The translations under genes and the position numbers were made by a program. Below the pieces are notes generated by a model that saw nothing but the letters and a program-made list of their open reading frames with translations, was not told the origin of the DNA and did no database searches. A stretch of DNA of 64,000 bases from PGYR01 sp041675005 (GTDB lineage Bacteria; Bacteroidota; Ignavibacteria; Kapaibacteriales; UBA2268): NCBI GenBank assembly GCA_041675005.1, contig JBAYUQ010000002.1:1-64000 (forward strand). The letters are read 5' to 3'. The first letter of the stretch is position 1. Each line of letters starts with the position of its first letter. Shown one piece after another: positions 55,955-64,000 of the stretch.

Positions 55955-57346
55955 ATGAAAACTAGAATAGAAAAAGATACAATGGGTGAAATAGAAGTTC
56001 CTGCAGAAGCATATTATGGTGCTCAATCAGCTAGATCTTTAATCCATTTCGAAATTGGTATAGAGAGAATGCCGAGAGAATTAATTAGAGCAATGGGAAT
56101 CCTAAAAAAAGGAGCGGCACAAACTAACACAGCACTCGGATTAATGGATAAATCTAAATTGGATTTAATAAGTCAAGCCGCTGATGAAGTAATTTCTGGT
56201 GAATTAGATGCTCATTTCCCACTTTCTATATGGCAAACTGGGTCAGGTACACAATCTAACATGAACTCGAACGAAGTTATAGCTAATAGAGCAATAGAGA
56301 TTGCTGGTGGCGAGTTAGGTAGTAAAACGCCTATTCATCCGAATGATGATGTAAACAAGTCACAAAGCTCGAATGATACATTCCCAACTGCTATGCATAT
56401 TGCTGCGGCTGAGCAGTTAAATAACTATTTGCTTCCAGCTATTGCAGAGTTAAGAGTAACATTGGATCATAAAGCAAAAGATTTCAAGGATATTATCAAA
56501 TCTGGTAGAACTCACCTGATGGACGCAACACCCTTAACTTTGGGACAAGAGTTTTCTGGTTATGTGCAACAGTTAGATAAAGCTATAGAAAGAATCAGCT
56601 TAGTTCTACCGGGCTTATATGAACTTTCACTAGGTGGTACGGCAGTAGGAACAGGACTAAACTCACACCCTGATTTCGCTGTAAAATCAGCTGAAAAAAT
56701 TGCAAACATCACGGGGTTACCTTTTGTAACGGCTCCTAATAAATTTGAATCATCTTCTGCACACGATGCAATAGTGTTCGCTCACGGTGCTTTGAAAACA
56801 CTTGCTGCTTCATTAATGAAAATTGCAAATGATATAAGATGGATGGCTTCAGGTCCACGTGTTGGATTAGGAGAGATTTTCATTCCGGAAAATGAGCCAG
56901 GTTCTTCTATAATGCCAGGTAAAGTAAATCCAACACAATCAGAAGCTATGACTATGGTTGCTGTACAAGTTATGGGTAATGATGCAGCAATTAACTTTGG
57001 CGGTAGTCAAGGTAACTTTGAACTGAATGTATTCAAACCTGTCATGATTTATAATTTCCTACAAAGCACAAGGTTATTAGCCGATACTTGTAGGATGTTT
57101 AATATTCATTGTGCTGTAGGAATAGAGCCAAATAGAGAAAAGCTAGAAGAAAATGTTAATAAATCTTTGATGCTTGTAACTGCTCTTAATCCTCATATTG
57201 GATACGATAAAGCAGCTAAAATTGCTAAAAATGCACATCAGAAAGGAATTACACTGAAGGAATCTGCACTCGAGTTAGAAATACTAACAAGTGATGAGTT
57301 TGACAAATATGTAAGACCAGAAGATATGTTAGCTCCTAGTATTTAA
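55955..57346 (+). CDS. fumC: Fumarate hydratase, class II
   Basis: 463 residues. The fumarase/aspartase signature GSSIMPGKVNPTQSEA is present with the SS loop, and TGSGTQSNMNSNEVIANRA and GRTHLMDATPLTLGQEFSGY are canonical. It interconverts fumarate and malate in the TCA cycle without an iron-sulfur cluster. A terminator follows, immediately before murB. Confidence 0.96.
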   Translation: MKTRIEKDTMGEIEVPAEAYYGAQSARSLIHFEIGIERMPRELIRAMGILKKGAAQTNTALGLMDKSKLDLISQAADEVISGELDAHFPLSIWQTGSGTQSNMNSNEVIANRAIEIAGGELGSKTPIHPNDDVNKSQSSNDTFPTAMHIAAAEQLNNYLLPAIAELRVTLDHKAKDFKDIIKSGRTHLMDATPLTLGQEFSGYVQQLDKAIERISLVLPGLYELSLGGTAVGTGLNSHPDFAVKSAEKIANITGLPFVTAPNKFESSSAHDAIVFAHGALKTLAASLMKIANDIRWMASGPRVGLGEIFIPENEPGSSIMPGKVNPTQSEAMTMVAVQVMGNDAAINFGGSQGNFELNVFKPVMIYNFLQSTRLLADTCRMFNIHCAVGIEPNREKLEENVNKSLMLVTALNPHIGYDKAAKIAKNAHQKGITLKESALELEILTSDEFDKYVRPEDMLAPSI

Positions 57347-57368
57347 TAACAAAAATAATCTACTTTAT

Positions 57369-57393
57369 GCCCGCATAATAGCGGGCTTTTTTT
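57369..57393 (+). terminator. Terminator of fumC, abutting the murB start codon
   Basis: GCCCGC (57369-57374) and GCGGGC (57381-57386) pair around ATAATA, followed by seven T to 57393. The murB ATG begins at 57394, so the U tract runs into the start codon. Confidence 0.8.
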
Positions 57394-58407
57394 ATGCAAA
57401 TACACCATAACTATAGCTTAAAGAAGTATAATACATTTGGAATAGATGCCAAATGTAGGCGACTAATAATACTCGAATCTGAAGATGATATAGTTGATTA
57501 TTTTGAGAATAATAAGAAAGGAAGTCAATTTCTTTTATTAGGTGGCGGCTCTAATCTATTAATCAAGAATGATTTAGACTACGATGTTTTGAAGCCTAAT
57601 TTACTTGGAATTGAGATTGTTAATGAAGATACTACCTCAATAACATTAGAAGTTATGGCTGGTCAAAATTGGCATAAATTTGTAGAATACTCTGTTATGA
57701 ATAATTACTATGGTTTTGAAAACCTAGCTCTTATTCCAGGAAATGTAGGAACGGCACCTATTCAGAACATTGGAGCTTATGGAGTAGAACAAGAACAGCA
57801 CTTTATTAGCTTAAGAGGTTTTAATATTGAATCCAAGCAATTTGAAACCTATTCAAAAGAGCAATGTAAATTTGGATATAGAAACTCAATATTCAAGTCC
57901 AAACTAAAAAGTAAGTTTATAATCACTTCTGTTCAATATAAACTATGCAAAACTGACAATCCTAATTTGAGTTATGCTGAGTTAGAGAACTACTTAACTC
58001 AAAGAAAGTTAGAAGTATCAGCTAAGAATGTTTTCGAAGCTGTTATAGACATAAGGTCAAATAAACTCCCCTCCCCTAGTAAACTTGGTAATTCTGGTTC
58101 TTTCTTTAAGAACCCTATTATTACTCAAACTGAATTTGATAGAATCTCAGATGAATACTCAGATTTACGTGGTTTTCCACAAAATGATGGAACTATTAAA
58201 ATCTCTGCTGGTTGGCTTATAGAAAAAGCTGGTTTAAAAGGGTACAGATTAGGTGATGCCGCTGTGTATGATAAACATGCACTTATTTTAGTAAACTATG
58301 GCGATGCCATAGGTGATGAAATATGGGGTATTGCAGAACATGTAATAACAACAGTTTTAGATAAATTCCAAGTTAGACTAGAACCAGAAGTGAATGTAGT
58401 GGAGTGA
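57394..58407 (+). CDS. murB: UDP-N-acetylenolpyruvoylglucosamine reductase
   Basis: 337 residues, type I/long MurB. FAD-binding motifs LLGGGSNLLI and IPGNVGTAPIQNIGAYG and the catalytic Ser of GNSGSFFKNP are intact. It completes UDP-MurNAc synthesis for peptidoglycan. The N terminus MQIHHNYSLKKYNTFGI is a normal MurB start, so the ATG directly after the fumC terminator is real. No promoter was found between the two genes. Confidence 0.93.
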   Translation: MQIHHNYSLKKYNTFGIDAKCRRLIILESEDDIVDYFENNKKGSQFLLLGGGSNLLIKNDLDYDVLKPNLLGIEIVNEDTTSITLEVMAGQNWHKFVEYSVMNNYYGFENLALIPGNVGTAPIQNIGAYGVEQEQHFISLRGFNIESKQFETYSKEQCKFGYRNSIFKSKLKSKFIITSVQYKLCKTDNPNLSYAELENYLTQRKLEVSAKNVFEAVIDIRSNKLPSPSKLGNSGSFFKNPIITQTEFDRISDEYSDLRGFPQNDGTIKISAGWLIEKAGLKGYRLGDAAVYDKHALILVNYGDAIGDEIWGIAEHVITTVLDKFQVRLEPEVNVVE

Positions 58408-58414
58408 GCTAATT

Positions 58415-58924
58415 TCATTTCTGTTTAATCCAATCATTATTATCAATAGTTTTTAAATCGACATATGAATAACAAATAATAATTCCATAATAATTTGTCA
58501 TTTCAACTAGTTCAGTTGAAGGATCTGAATCATAAGCACCACAATCATATGTTCTAGTACAAATGATTGATTTATTATATTTATTTTTAAAAATTGGTTC
58601 TGAATATGTTAATCCACATAAATTGAATAAATTAAAGAATAATAAAATAAAAAATGTAAACAATACAGCAACAACAATTCCACTTATTCCATTAGATTTG
58701 TTTATCTGTTTTTTATATGATTCATAAGAGATAACTCCAACTGAAAAAGGTACTAATATTATCCAAAGAATATCATTTAGTAATTCAATATTATTATTTG
58801 CAAAATCAATATTTATTATACTAAATATTATCGGTCTCACTAGCCATATTCCTAATATTATAAAAGCTAGTATTCTTCGTTTTAAGTTTATATTTCTTAT
58901 AATGTTATTGAGATTTATTCCCAT
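58415..58924 (-). CDS. Small membrane protein of unknown function
   Basis: 169 residues with four hydrophobic segments (about 15-33, 48-66, 82-105 and a weaker one) and a Cys-containing C-terminal part (CTRTYDCGAYD). It overlaps the end of the propeller gene by 10 bases and is cotranscribed with it. No family recognised; base composition is very AT-rich like its partner. Confidence 0.6.
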   Translation of the reverse strand: MGINLNNIIRNINLKRRILAFIILGIWLVRPIIFSIINIDFANNNIELLNDILWIILVPFSVGVISYESYKKQINKSNGISGIVVAVLFTFFILLFFNLFNLCGLTYSEPIFKNKYNKSIICTRTYDCGAYDSDPSTELVEMTNYYGIIICYSYVDLKTIDNNDWIKQK

Positions 58925-59994
58925 GGCCCTTCTCGTGTTATATTTACAAATCTATTTCCATTTAAGCGATATAAACCTAATAAACCACCACACCATATTC
59001 TACCGTTACTATCTTCGAAAATAGACATTATTCCATTGCTTAATAATCCATCTTTCTTTGAATAATTAATTAATGAATTTCCATCATACTTATATACTCC
59101 CTCGTGCTTAACTGAAAGCCACATATTTCCTTTACTGTCTTCTAAAATATCCCAAACTTCTTTATCTTTAAATACATCTAATACTTCAATTTTCTTAAAT
59201 GATTTTCCATCGTAAACACAGAAACCATTACGTGAAGTTCCAAACCATAAATTACCATTTCTATCTTCAAGTATTTTATTTACAAAGTTACTACAAAGTC
59301 CATCTATTTCAGAAATATTTGTAAGATTTTCACCATCATATTTGTAAGCTCCACCATTAGTTCCCAACCAAATATTACCTTTGCTATCACTAAAAATACT
59401 ATGTATTATTTTAGTACTTGTTATTCCTTTTGTAGAATCTCTCTGTGATTCTGGAACTTCAAAACTTGTGAACTTTTGACCATCAAAAAGACTAATACCA
59501 TAAGTTGTACCTACCCATATTACTTCATTCTTATCAATTCCAACTTTCCAAACATCATCGCTAACTAAACCGTCATTCTCATTGTAATTTGTAAATTTCT
59601 GACCGTCGTATTTAGTTAAACCTCCTGTATGACCAAACCATAAATTACCGTGTTCATCCTCAGCAATCTCTTTTATAGTAACTCCTTGCCCAAACTGATT
59701 CTTAATATCATCGAAGAATTCTAAATTCTTGCCATCAAATCGAAAAGGACCATCTTCTGTACCAAACCACAAGTTACCTTTACTATCCTCAAATATATCC
59801 CTTACTACTCCACCAACTTGCTTATCAATGAATGGGTTTGGACGGATATGAGCATTTTCAATCCAATATGAATCAGGAAATTCTTTATTTGAGTTGTTTT
59901 GGGTGAAAGCACTATTTGTTAAGACCAAACTTAAAGCAATTGTTATGAAGAGATTAGAATAGTTTATATATGAATTGGTAAAGCTAAGATTCAT
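58915..59994 (-). CDS. Seven-bladed reg_prop propeller protein without a kinase domain
   Basis: 359 residues with a signal peptide (about 1-31). Seven repeats of the form ILEDxxGNxWFGTxxG...YDGxxF cover nearly the whole mature protein, enough for one complete propeller. This is the sensor half of hybrid two-component regulators in Bacteroidota, but the histidine kinase and response-regulator domains that normally follow are missing. It may bind a ligand in the periplasm and signal through the downstream membrane protein, which overlaps it; that is inference. Confidence 0.85.
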   Translation of the reverse strand: MNLSFTNSYINYSNLFITIALSLVLTNSAFTQNNSNKEFPDSYWIENAHIRPNPFIDKQVGGVVRDIFEDSKGNLWFGTEDGPFRFDGKNLEFFDDIKNQFGQGVTIKEIAEDEHGNLWFGHTGGLTKYDGQKFTNYNENDGLVSDDVWKVGIDKNEVIWVGTTYGISLFDGQKFTSFEVPESQRDSTKGITSTKIIHSIFSDSKGNIWLGTNGGAYKYDGENLTNISEIDGLCSNFVNKILEDRNGNLWFGTSRNGFCVYDGKSFKKIEVLDVFKDKEVWDILEDSKGNMWLSVKHEGVYKYDGNSLINYSKKDGLLSNGIMSIFEDSNGRIWCGGLLGLYRLNGNRFVNITREGPWE

Positions 59995-60091
59995 ATTTTT
60001 CTCGTTATTGATATGATTTAATTTTATACGAGATAATAAATATAAAGTTTGAGATTTAGCTTTGATATAATGCTTATATGATTTATATACT

Positions 60092-60124
60092 AAAAAAACC
60101 GACTACATCATCTGCAATCGGTTT
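60092..60124 (-). terminator. Terminator downstream of the gene at 60154
   Basis: AAACCGACTACA and TGCAATCGGTTT (60096-60124) pair with two mismatches. The A run at the left gives the minus-strand U tract. It shares CCGACTACA and AATCGG with the tRNA-Asn terminator. Confidence 0.7.
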
Positions 60125-60153
60125 CTAGTTTTCTTTTAAAGTTTTATTGTTGA

Positions 60154-60519
60154 TTAAACTACTGCGTCCGCTTCCTCTAGAAACAGACTTGATATTCTCT
60201 CCGCGTGCAATCCTGAGAAAATATTATTAATATTTTTTACTAAATCATCCGTATTTATTTCTGATAATACTTTTTGGGCATCTTGCATTGTCTCTACTGC
60301 AGGGGCAGAATTATAACTAAGTGGCGAAGTATCATCATTGGATTGAATATTATTCTCCAATTTATTTAGACCATCTTTTAGAATATCCGAAGACCAATCT
60401 GCTTTGTCAAGATGTTTGTTAGTATTTGATTTACTCGTAACATCGGATTTTACTAGTGTTTCCACTAGAAATGGATCATACTTTACGTTTGCTTCAGTAG
60501 TTATTTTTGTGATGTTCAT
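60154..60519 (-). CDS. Hypothetical protein
   Basis: 121 residues, acidic, with no signal peptide or membrane segment. A possible helical C terminus (AVETMQDAQKVLSEINTDDLVKNINNIFSGL) is the only feature noticed. It lies 59 bases downstream of the YkvA gene on the same strand and has its own terminator. No family recognised. Confidence 0.5.
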   Translation of the reverse strand: MNITKITTEANVKYDPFLVETLVKSDVTSKSNTNKHLDKADWSSDILKDGLNKLENNIQSNDDTSPLSYNSAPAVETMQDAQKVLSEINTDDLVKNINNIFSGLHAERISSLFLEEADAVV

Positions 60520-60578
60520 TGTTTTATTCCAGAGATTAATTTGTTATTCTATATCTCATAGTAGCATTTCCGTGCCAA

Positions 60579-60920
60579 CTACTTCAAAAGGTTTTCCACT
60601 TTCGACCTTGCTTTCTGTTTATGATCTTCTTTTATATAGACTATTACTGTAGTTAGAGCAGCTGCCAAAACTGATAAATCATCTGTATATCCAGCAACTG
60701 GTATTACATCGGGAATAGCATCAAGAGGAAATACAAAATACCCCAATGCACCAAATATAACAGACTTTGCCCATTTTGGAGTAGCTTCATCTTTTGCAGA
60801 ATAATAAAGCACAAGAGCTTTTTCAATTAACCCTACTCCAGTAAGTCGTACGGCTTTGAATAGCTTTTTCCAAAACTTACTTTCATTATACTGATCTTCA
60901 TATATAGTTATATTACTCAA
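60579..60920 (-). CDS. YkvA family (DUF1232) membrane protein
   Basis: 113 residues. The YkvA signature FPLDAIPDVIPVAGYTDDLSVLAAAL (about 64-90) is clear, with an amphipathic N-terminal part. Function of the family is not established. Initiation must be at TTG 60920, because the only upstream in-frame ATG is followed directly by a TGA. Divergent from the OmpA-like gene. Confidence 0.85.
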   Translation of the reverse strand: MSNITIYEDQYNESKFWKKLFKAVRLTGVGLIEKALVLYYSAKDEATPKWAKSVIFGALGYFVFPLDAIPDVIPVAGYTDDLSVLAAALTTVIVYIKEDHKQKARSKVENLLK

Positions 60921-60948
60921 ATTTGCTCACATTATTAGTTATTTTTAG

Positions 60949-60979
60949 TTGTTTGTTTTAATTTACAAACTTATTTTTG
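60949..60979 (+). promoter_or_regulatory. Candidate promoter of the OmpA-like gene
   Basis: GTTG (60948-60951), 20 bases, TATTTTTG (60972-60979), 19 bases before the ATG at 60999. It matches the window consensus except for a spacer longer by one base. Confidence 0.5.
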
Positions 60980-60998
60980 ATATAAAAATTGATAGTAT

Positions 60999-63023
60999 AT
61001 GACGAGAAGTTATATTAGCATTTTTATTATAATTCTCTTTTGCAGCATTTATAATACTAACTCACAAACTACTATAGATACGAATGCACTGAAGCCAAAG
61101 TTCGGTGTGTATGGTCAATATGGTTTAGCATTTCATTTTGCAGATTTTGCGAAGCTCCCAAATACACAGAGCTGTTGCGGTGGTTTTTCTACTGAAATAG
61201 GTCCAACTTTTGGTGGTGGTCTTGTCGTGGATATTCCTATCGACTATGATTATATTATTGATCTTCGTGCTGGTTTCAGCCAAGTGACAGGTAATTTTTA
61301 CTCTGAGATTAATACTGATGTATTAGTAGATGGTAATTTACAGCAAGGAGTATTTTCATATAATTTGAATTCTACATTATCTAAAATAGATTTCGATGCT
61401 TTGCTTTCTTATAGAATTGCAGAGAATGTGTTCCTGAATGGAGGTCCAAGTTTTGGATTACTCCTATCTTCAAATTATAAGCAATGGGAACAAATTGAGC
61501 AACCATCTGACAGAGGTGTATTCCCAGGTGAAGGACGAGTAAGAAATCAATACGATGGAGAGATACAAAATCTAAGTAGTTTAATCTTTGGGTTAACAGT
61601 TGGAATAGATTATCAACTTCCCTTGAATAAAAAGAATTCATTATTTATAGTACCGGGATTATATTATTCCCATAAATTCAATAATATAGTTAGTGATTTG
61701 GCTTGGAATATTGGTGAATTGAAAGCTGGTGTAGCTCTGAAATATAGAACTCCTCCTGCCCCACCTCCACCTCCTCCACCTCCAGCTAACCCGATTATGC
61801 CTGATTCACTTCCATTACCGATAAATCCACCGGCATTGAATGTATTTGTAGATGCAGTAGCTGTAGATTCTAATGGTAGAATAAATAAAGAACCTCAAGT
61901 TCAGATAGAAGATTTTGTTTCGATAAATATGAGACCTTTACTAAATTACGTTTTCTTTGATGATAATTCATCTACGATTCCGAGAAGATACAATCAATTA
62001 GCAAAGAATGAAGCTACTAAGTTTAATACTGATGATTTAAAGGGTAAGAATGCCATCGAGACTTATTATGATGTGATGAATATCGTTGGCCAGAGAATGA
62101 AAGAAAACCTTAGTGCAAATATAACATTGGTCGGTTGTAATTCTGATATTGATTTGGAAAAAGATAATAAGGTCCTATCTAATGACAGAGCAATGTCAGT
62201 TAAGAAGTACTTGACAAATGTATGGGGAATTGAGCCTAATAGAATTGAAGTTCAAGCTCGAAATCTACCTTCAGAAGCGTCAAAGTCAGATACTCTCCCA
62301 GGTCAAGAAGAAAATAGAAGAGTCGAAATAATATCAAGTGATGAGTCTATAATCAAGCCAGTAATGACTACAGATACTCTTAGAGTTCTTGCTGATACTG
62401 ATATTAAGTTTCTCGCTGATGTAGATTCAGAAGTTGGAATCAATGAATGGGTTTTCGAAGCAAAACAAGATGATAATATTCTATTCCAGAAAATTGGAAA
62501 TGGTCAACCAGATCCAGAATTACTTTGGAATTTGAGAAATGATAAGAAAAGTATGCCTCGTTCTGCATCCCCTATCGAATATAAATTATCTGTTATGGAC
62601 TCAGTTGGACAGAGAGGATTTGCTGAAAAGACACTTCCTATCAATAAACTAACAGTTAATACGAAGAGAGAAAACAGAACAGATGACAAAGAGTTCGAGT
62701 ATTATAGTTTAATTCTATTCTCTTACGGGAAATCAAGTTTGGAGCAAGAGCATAGAGAAGTAGTTGACTTTGTAAAAAATAGAATCACAGATAAAGCAAA
62801 AGTATATATCTATGGATATTCTGACAGCATGGGCGAAGAGGATATCAATAAGAAAATATCCGAAAGAAGAGCAAAATCAGTTGCAAATAGATTAAGACTA
62901 CGCGATGCAGAAGTCAAAGGTTTAGGCGAAGAAACATTGCTATATGATAACAGCTTACCCGAAGGTAGATTCTATTGCCGAACAGTGCAAATAACTGTGG
63001 AAACACCTGTAAAAGACTCTTAG
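60999..63023 (+). CDS. Outer-membrane protein with two OmpA-like domains
   Basis: 674 residues. Signal peptide about 1-23. A beta-barrel-like N-terminal part (25-245) ends in a proline linker (PPAPPPPPPPP, about 250-262). The first OmpA-like peptidoglycan-binding domain is at about 310-450 (NITLVGCNSD, LSNDRAMSVKKYL, ENRRVEI) and a second at about 565-670 (VYIYGYSDSMGEE, SERRAKSVANRL). It ties the outer membrane to the cell wall. Two such domains in one protein is less usual. A promoter box lies upstream and the M50 gene follows by 6 bases. Confidence 0.87.
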   Translation: MTRSYISIFIIILFCSIYNTNSQTTIDTNALKPKFGVYGQYGLAFHFADFAKLPNTQSCCGGFSTEIGPTFGGGLVVDIPIDYDYIIDLRAGFSQVTGNFYSEINTDVLVDGNLQQGVFSYNLNSTLSKIDFDALLSYRIAENVFLNGGPSFGLLLSSNYKQWEQIEQPSDRGVFPGEGRVRNQYDGEIQNLSSLIFGLTVGIDYQLPLNKKNSLFIVPGLYYSHKFNNIVSDLAWNIGELKAGVALKYRTPPAPPPPPPPPANPIMPDSLPLPINPPALNVFVDAVAVDSNGRINKEPQVQIEDFVSINMRPLLNYVFFDDNSSTIPRRYNQLAKNEATKFNTDDLKGKNAIETYYDVMNIVGQRMKENLSANITLVGCNSDIDLEKDNKVLSNDRAMSVKKYLTNVWGIEPNRIEVQARNLPSEASKSDTLPGQEENRRVEIISSDESIIKPVMTTDTLRVLADTDIKFLADVDSEVGINEWVFEAKQDDNILFQKIGNGQPDPELLWNLRNDKKSMPRSASPIEYKLSVMDSVGQRGFAEKTLPINKLTVNTKRENRTDDKEFEYYSLILFSYGKSSLEQEHREVVDFVKNRITDKAKVYIYGYSDSMGEEDINKKISERRAKSVANRLRLRDAEVKGLGEETLLYDNSLPEGRFYCRTVQITVETPVKDS

Positions 63024-63029
63024 AAGAAA

Positions 63030-63749
63030 ATGGCAAAAGCAAAAAACAAACTTACCGAACAGCAAAAGTACATAATCTGGATGGTTGGATTTGCTTTACT
63101 TACAATCATTCTTTGGCGCATTCCTTTTGGAATGTTAGCATTATACCCTTTCACGATACTCTCCACTTGGTTTCACGAGATGGCACATGGAATCATGGCT
63201 CTAATTCTAGGTGGTAGTTTCCACCAACTCGAAATATACGCTGACGGCTCTGGATTGGCTATGTGGAGTGGGGATTTGTTTTTAGGAAATGTCGGCAAAG
63301 CCATAGTTGCAGCAGCGGGACCACTCGGCCCAACCGCTGCTGGTGCAATCCTTATAATACTATCTAAGAAGGATAAGCATATTAAAAACATACTCTACTC
63401 ATTTAGTGCTATACTTGCATTTTCTGTAATTTACTGGGTTCGTTCTATTTACGGTATTCCTGTTATACTAACTTTTGCCGTATTAATATTCTTCGCGGCA
63501 CTCAAAATGCAATTAAAAAATCAAAAGTTATTGCTAATCTTCCTTGGAATTCAAGCATTCCTAAGCATTTACCTCAGCATCGGCTATCTAATGAGCCAAG
63601 AGGCATTCATTGACAACGATTTCCATATTTCAGATACTGGTGTCATCGCCCAAAACCTCTTTTTCCCTTACTGGATTTGGGGTGGTATCATCATTTTTAT
63701 CTCAATTTTCACAATGATTCAATCTATCGTTTACGTTTACAAGAAGTGA
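63030..63749 (+). CDS. M50B-family membrane metallopeptidase
   Basis: 239 residues with about six membrane helices. The zinc site HEMAH is at 49-53 (FHEMAHGIMALILGG), followed by the AGPLGPTAAGA segment typical of M50B proteins. Site-2-type proteases cleave within membranes, but the substrate is unknown. It follows the OmpA-like gene by 6 bases and is probably cotranscribed. Its codons look slightly richer in G and C than those upstream. Confidence 0.85.
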   Translation: MAKAKNKLTEQQKYIIWMVGFALLTIILWRIPFGMLALYPFTILSTWFHEMAHGIMALILGGSFHQLEIYADGSGLAMWSGDLFLGNVGKAIVAAAGPLGPTAAGAILIILSKKDKHIKNILYSFSAILAFSVIYWVRSIYGIPVILTFAVLIFFAALKMQLKNQKLLLIFLGIQAFLSIYLSIGYLMSQEAFIDNDFHISDTGVIAQNLFFPYWIWGGIIIFISIFTMIQSIVYVYKK

Positions 63750-63818
63750 ATCGTTTTTAATAACCTATTCCGCTTTTCTAATGGTGTTTTCGCTCCCTCG
63801 CCGACTATTTCTGCCTAT

Positions 63819-64000
63819 TCATATACCATTTAGCCTGTGTCGCCGAGTTACTTTACTCAATAGATCGAAAGATTCGCCCTCGTGTAAGTTCTTTACGAAG
63901 TAATGCTTGATATCTGCGTCTATTAGCATGTGCTTACCGGCTGATATCACAGGACATTGGACCTTTGCATAACCAGTAGTGAACACCATCGTCTTGTTTG
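63819..64000 (-). CDS. Partial unidentified ORF running off the right edge
   Basis: On the minus strand a frame is open from the window edge to a TGA at 63819-63821, about 59 codons, containing VQCPVISAGKHMLIDADIKHYFVKN and ending TRRHRLNGI. No family recognised; only the C terminus is available. Codons such as CGG, CGA and CAC are richer in GC than nearby genes. A 10-base match to the IS110 tail motif lies about 20 bases after the stop, at 63790-63799. Confidence 0.35.
   Translation of the reverse strand, partial: NKTMVFTTGYAKVQCPVISAGKHMLIDADIKHYFVKNLHEGESFDLLSKVTRRHRLNGI

Noticed and set aside
61754..61790. Proline-codon repeat as a possible short tandem array
   Set aside because: It encodes the proline linker of the OmpA-like protein; it is low-complexity coding sequence, not a CRISPR or satellite array.

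Overview
The window is a low-GC, gene-dense stretch of bacterial chromosome. Several features point to the Bacteroidota/Chlorobiota (FCB) group: type IX secretion (T9SS) C-terminal sorting domains on very large secreted proteins, a TonB-dependent receptor with a carboxypeptidase-like N-terminal extension, many lipoproteins, an ATP synthase operon without atpD/atpC, and promoters of the form TTTTG-N19-TAnnTTTG in place of sigma-70 boxes. The large ASH-type secreted proteins and the heptose epimerase inside the atp operon would suit a Kapabacteria/Ignavibacteria-like lineage, but that placement is inference. Most genes are housekeeping; the accessory content lies at the left edge (end of an IS110-type element), around 18-21 kb (a putAbiC-like gene), in the giant secreted proteins, and at the right edge.

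Layout. 0-0.5 kb: 3' end of an IS110-family transposase, a structured non-coding tail with three copies of a 9-base motif, then tRNA-Asn(GTT) with its promoter and terminator. 0.5-6.9 kb: recO facing the carA-carB-response regulator-GNAT operon, whose leader contains a terminator-like hairpin (probable attenuator). 6.9-11.6 kb: a T9SS-exported propeller protein, ddl, a PfkB-family sugar/adenosine kinase and a secreted CBM9-like protein. 11.6-18.2 kb: ATP synthase operon atpZ-atpI-like-atpB-E-F-H-A-hldD-atpG, with a terminator-like hairpin after atpE and a heptose epimerase between atpA and atpG. 18.2-21.1 kb: propeller protein, membrane putAbiC-like protein and HDOD protein in a tight run. 21.1-22.4 kb: sulfur/redox operon of rhodanese, a 57-residue membrane protein (newly called here) and a rhodanese-thioredoxin lipoprotein.

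22.5-29.5 kb: two acyl-CoA dehydrogenases, an RsiV-like lipoprotein, alkaline phosphatase with a DUF4412-like partner, and an MscS channel. 29.5-43.7 kb: two giant T9SS substrates (1673 and 1314 residues) flanking a DUF885 peptidase-like lipoprotein and a propeller-amidohydrolase fusion. 43.7-47.8 kb: CPBP protease, TonB receptor with its lipoprotein, and a lipoprotein Cu/Zn superoxide dismutase. 47.9-52.5 kb: a minus-strand run HD-GYP-like protein, holA, proS, PHP phosphoesterase and tRNA-Leu(GAG), the tRNA only 6 bases after the PHP stop codon. 52.6-58.4 kb: CbpA-like DnaJ, a PPDK_N-type protein, fumC and murB. 58.4-64 kb: a seven-bladed reg_prop protein with a membrane partner, a small unknown protein, a YkvA protein, a two-OmpA-domain outer membrane protein, an M50 metalloprotease and an unfinished ORF.

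No CRISPR array, prophage or complete defence island is visible. The strongest candidates for undescribed biology are the structured RNA-like tail of the IS110 element, the carAB leader, the putAbiC-HDOD gene set and the recombined segment inside the 1673-residue secreted protein.
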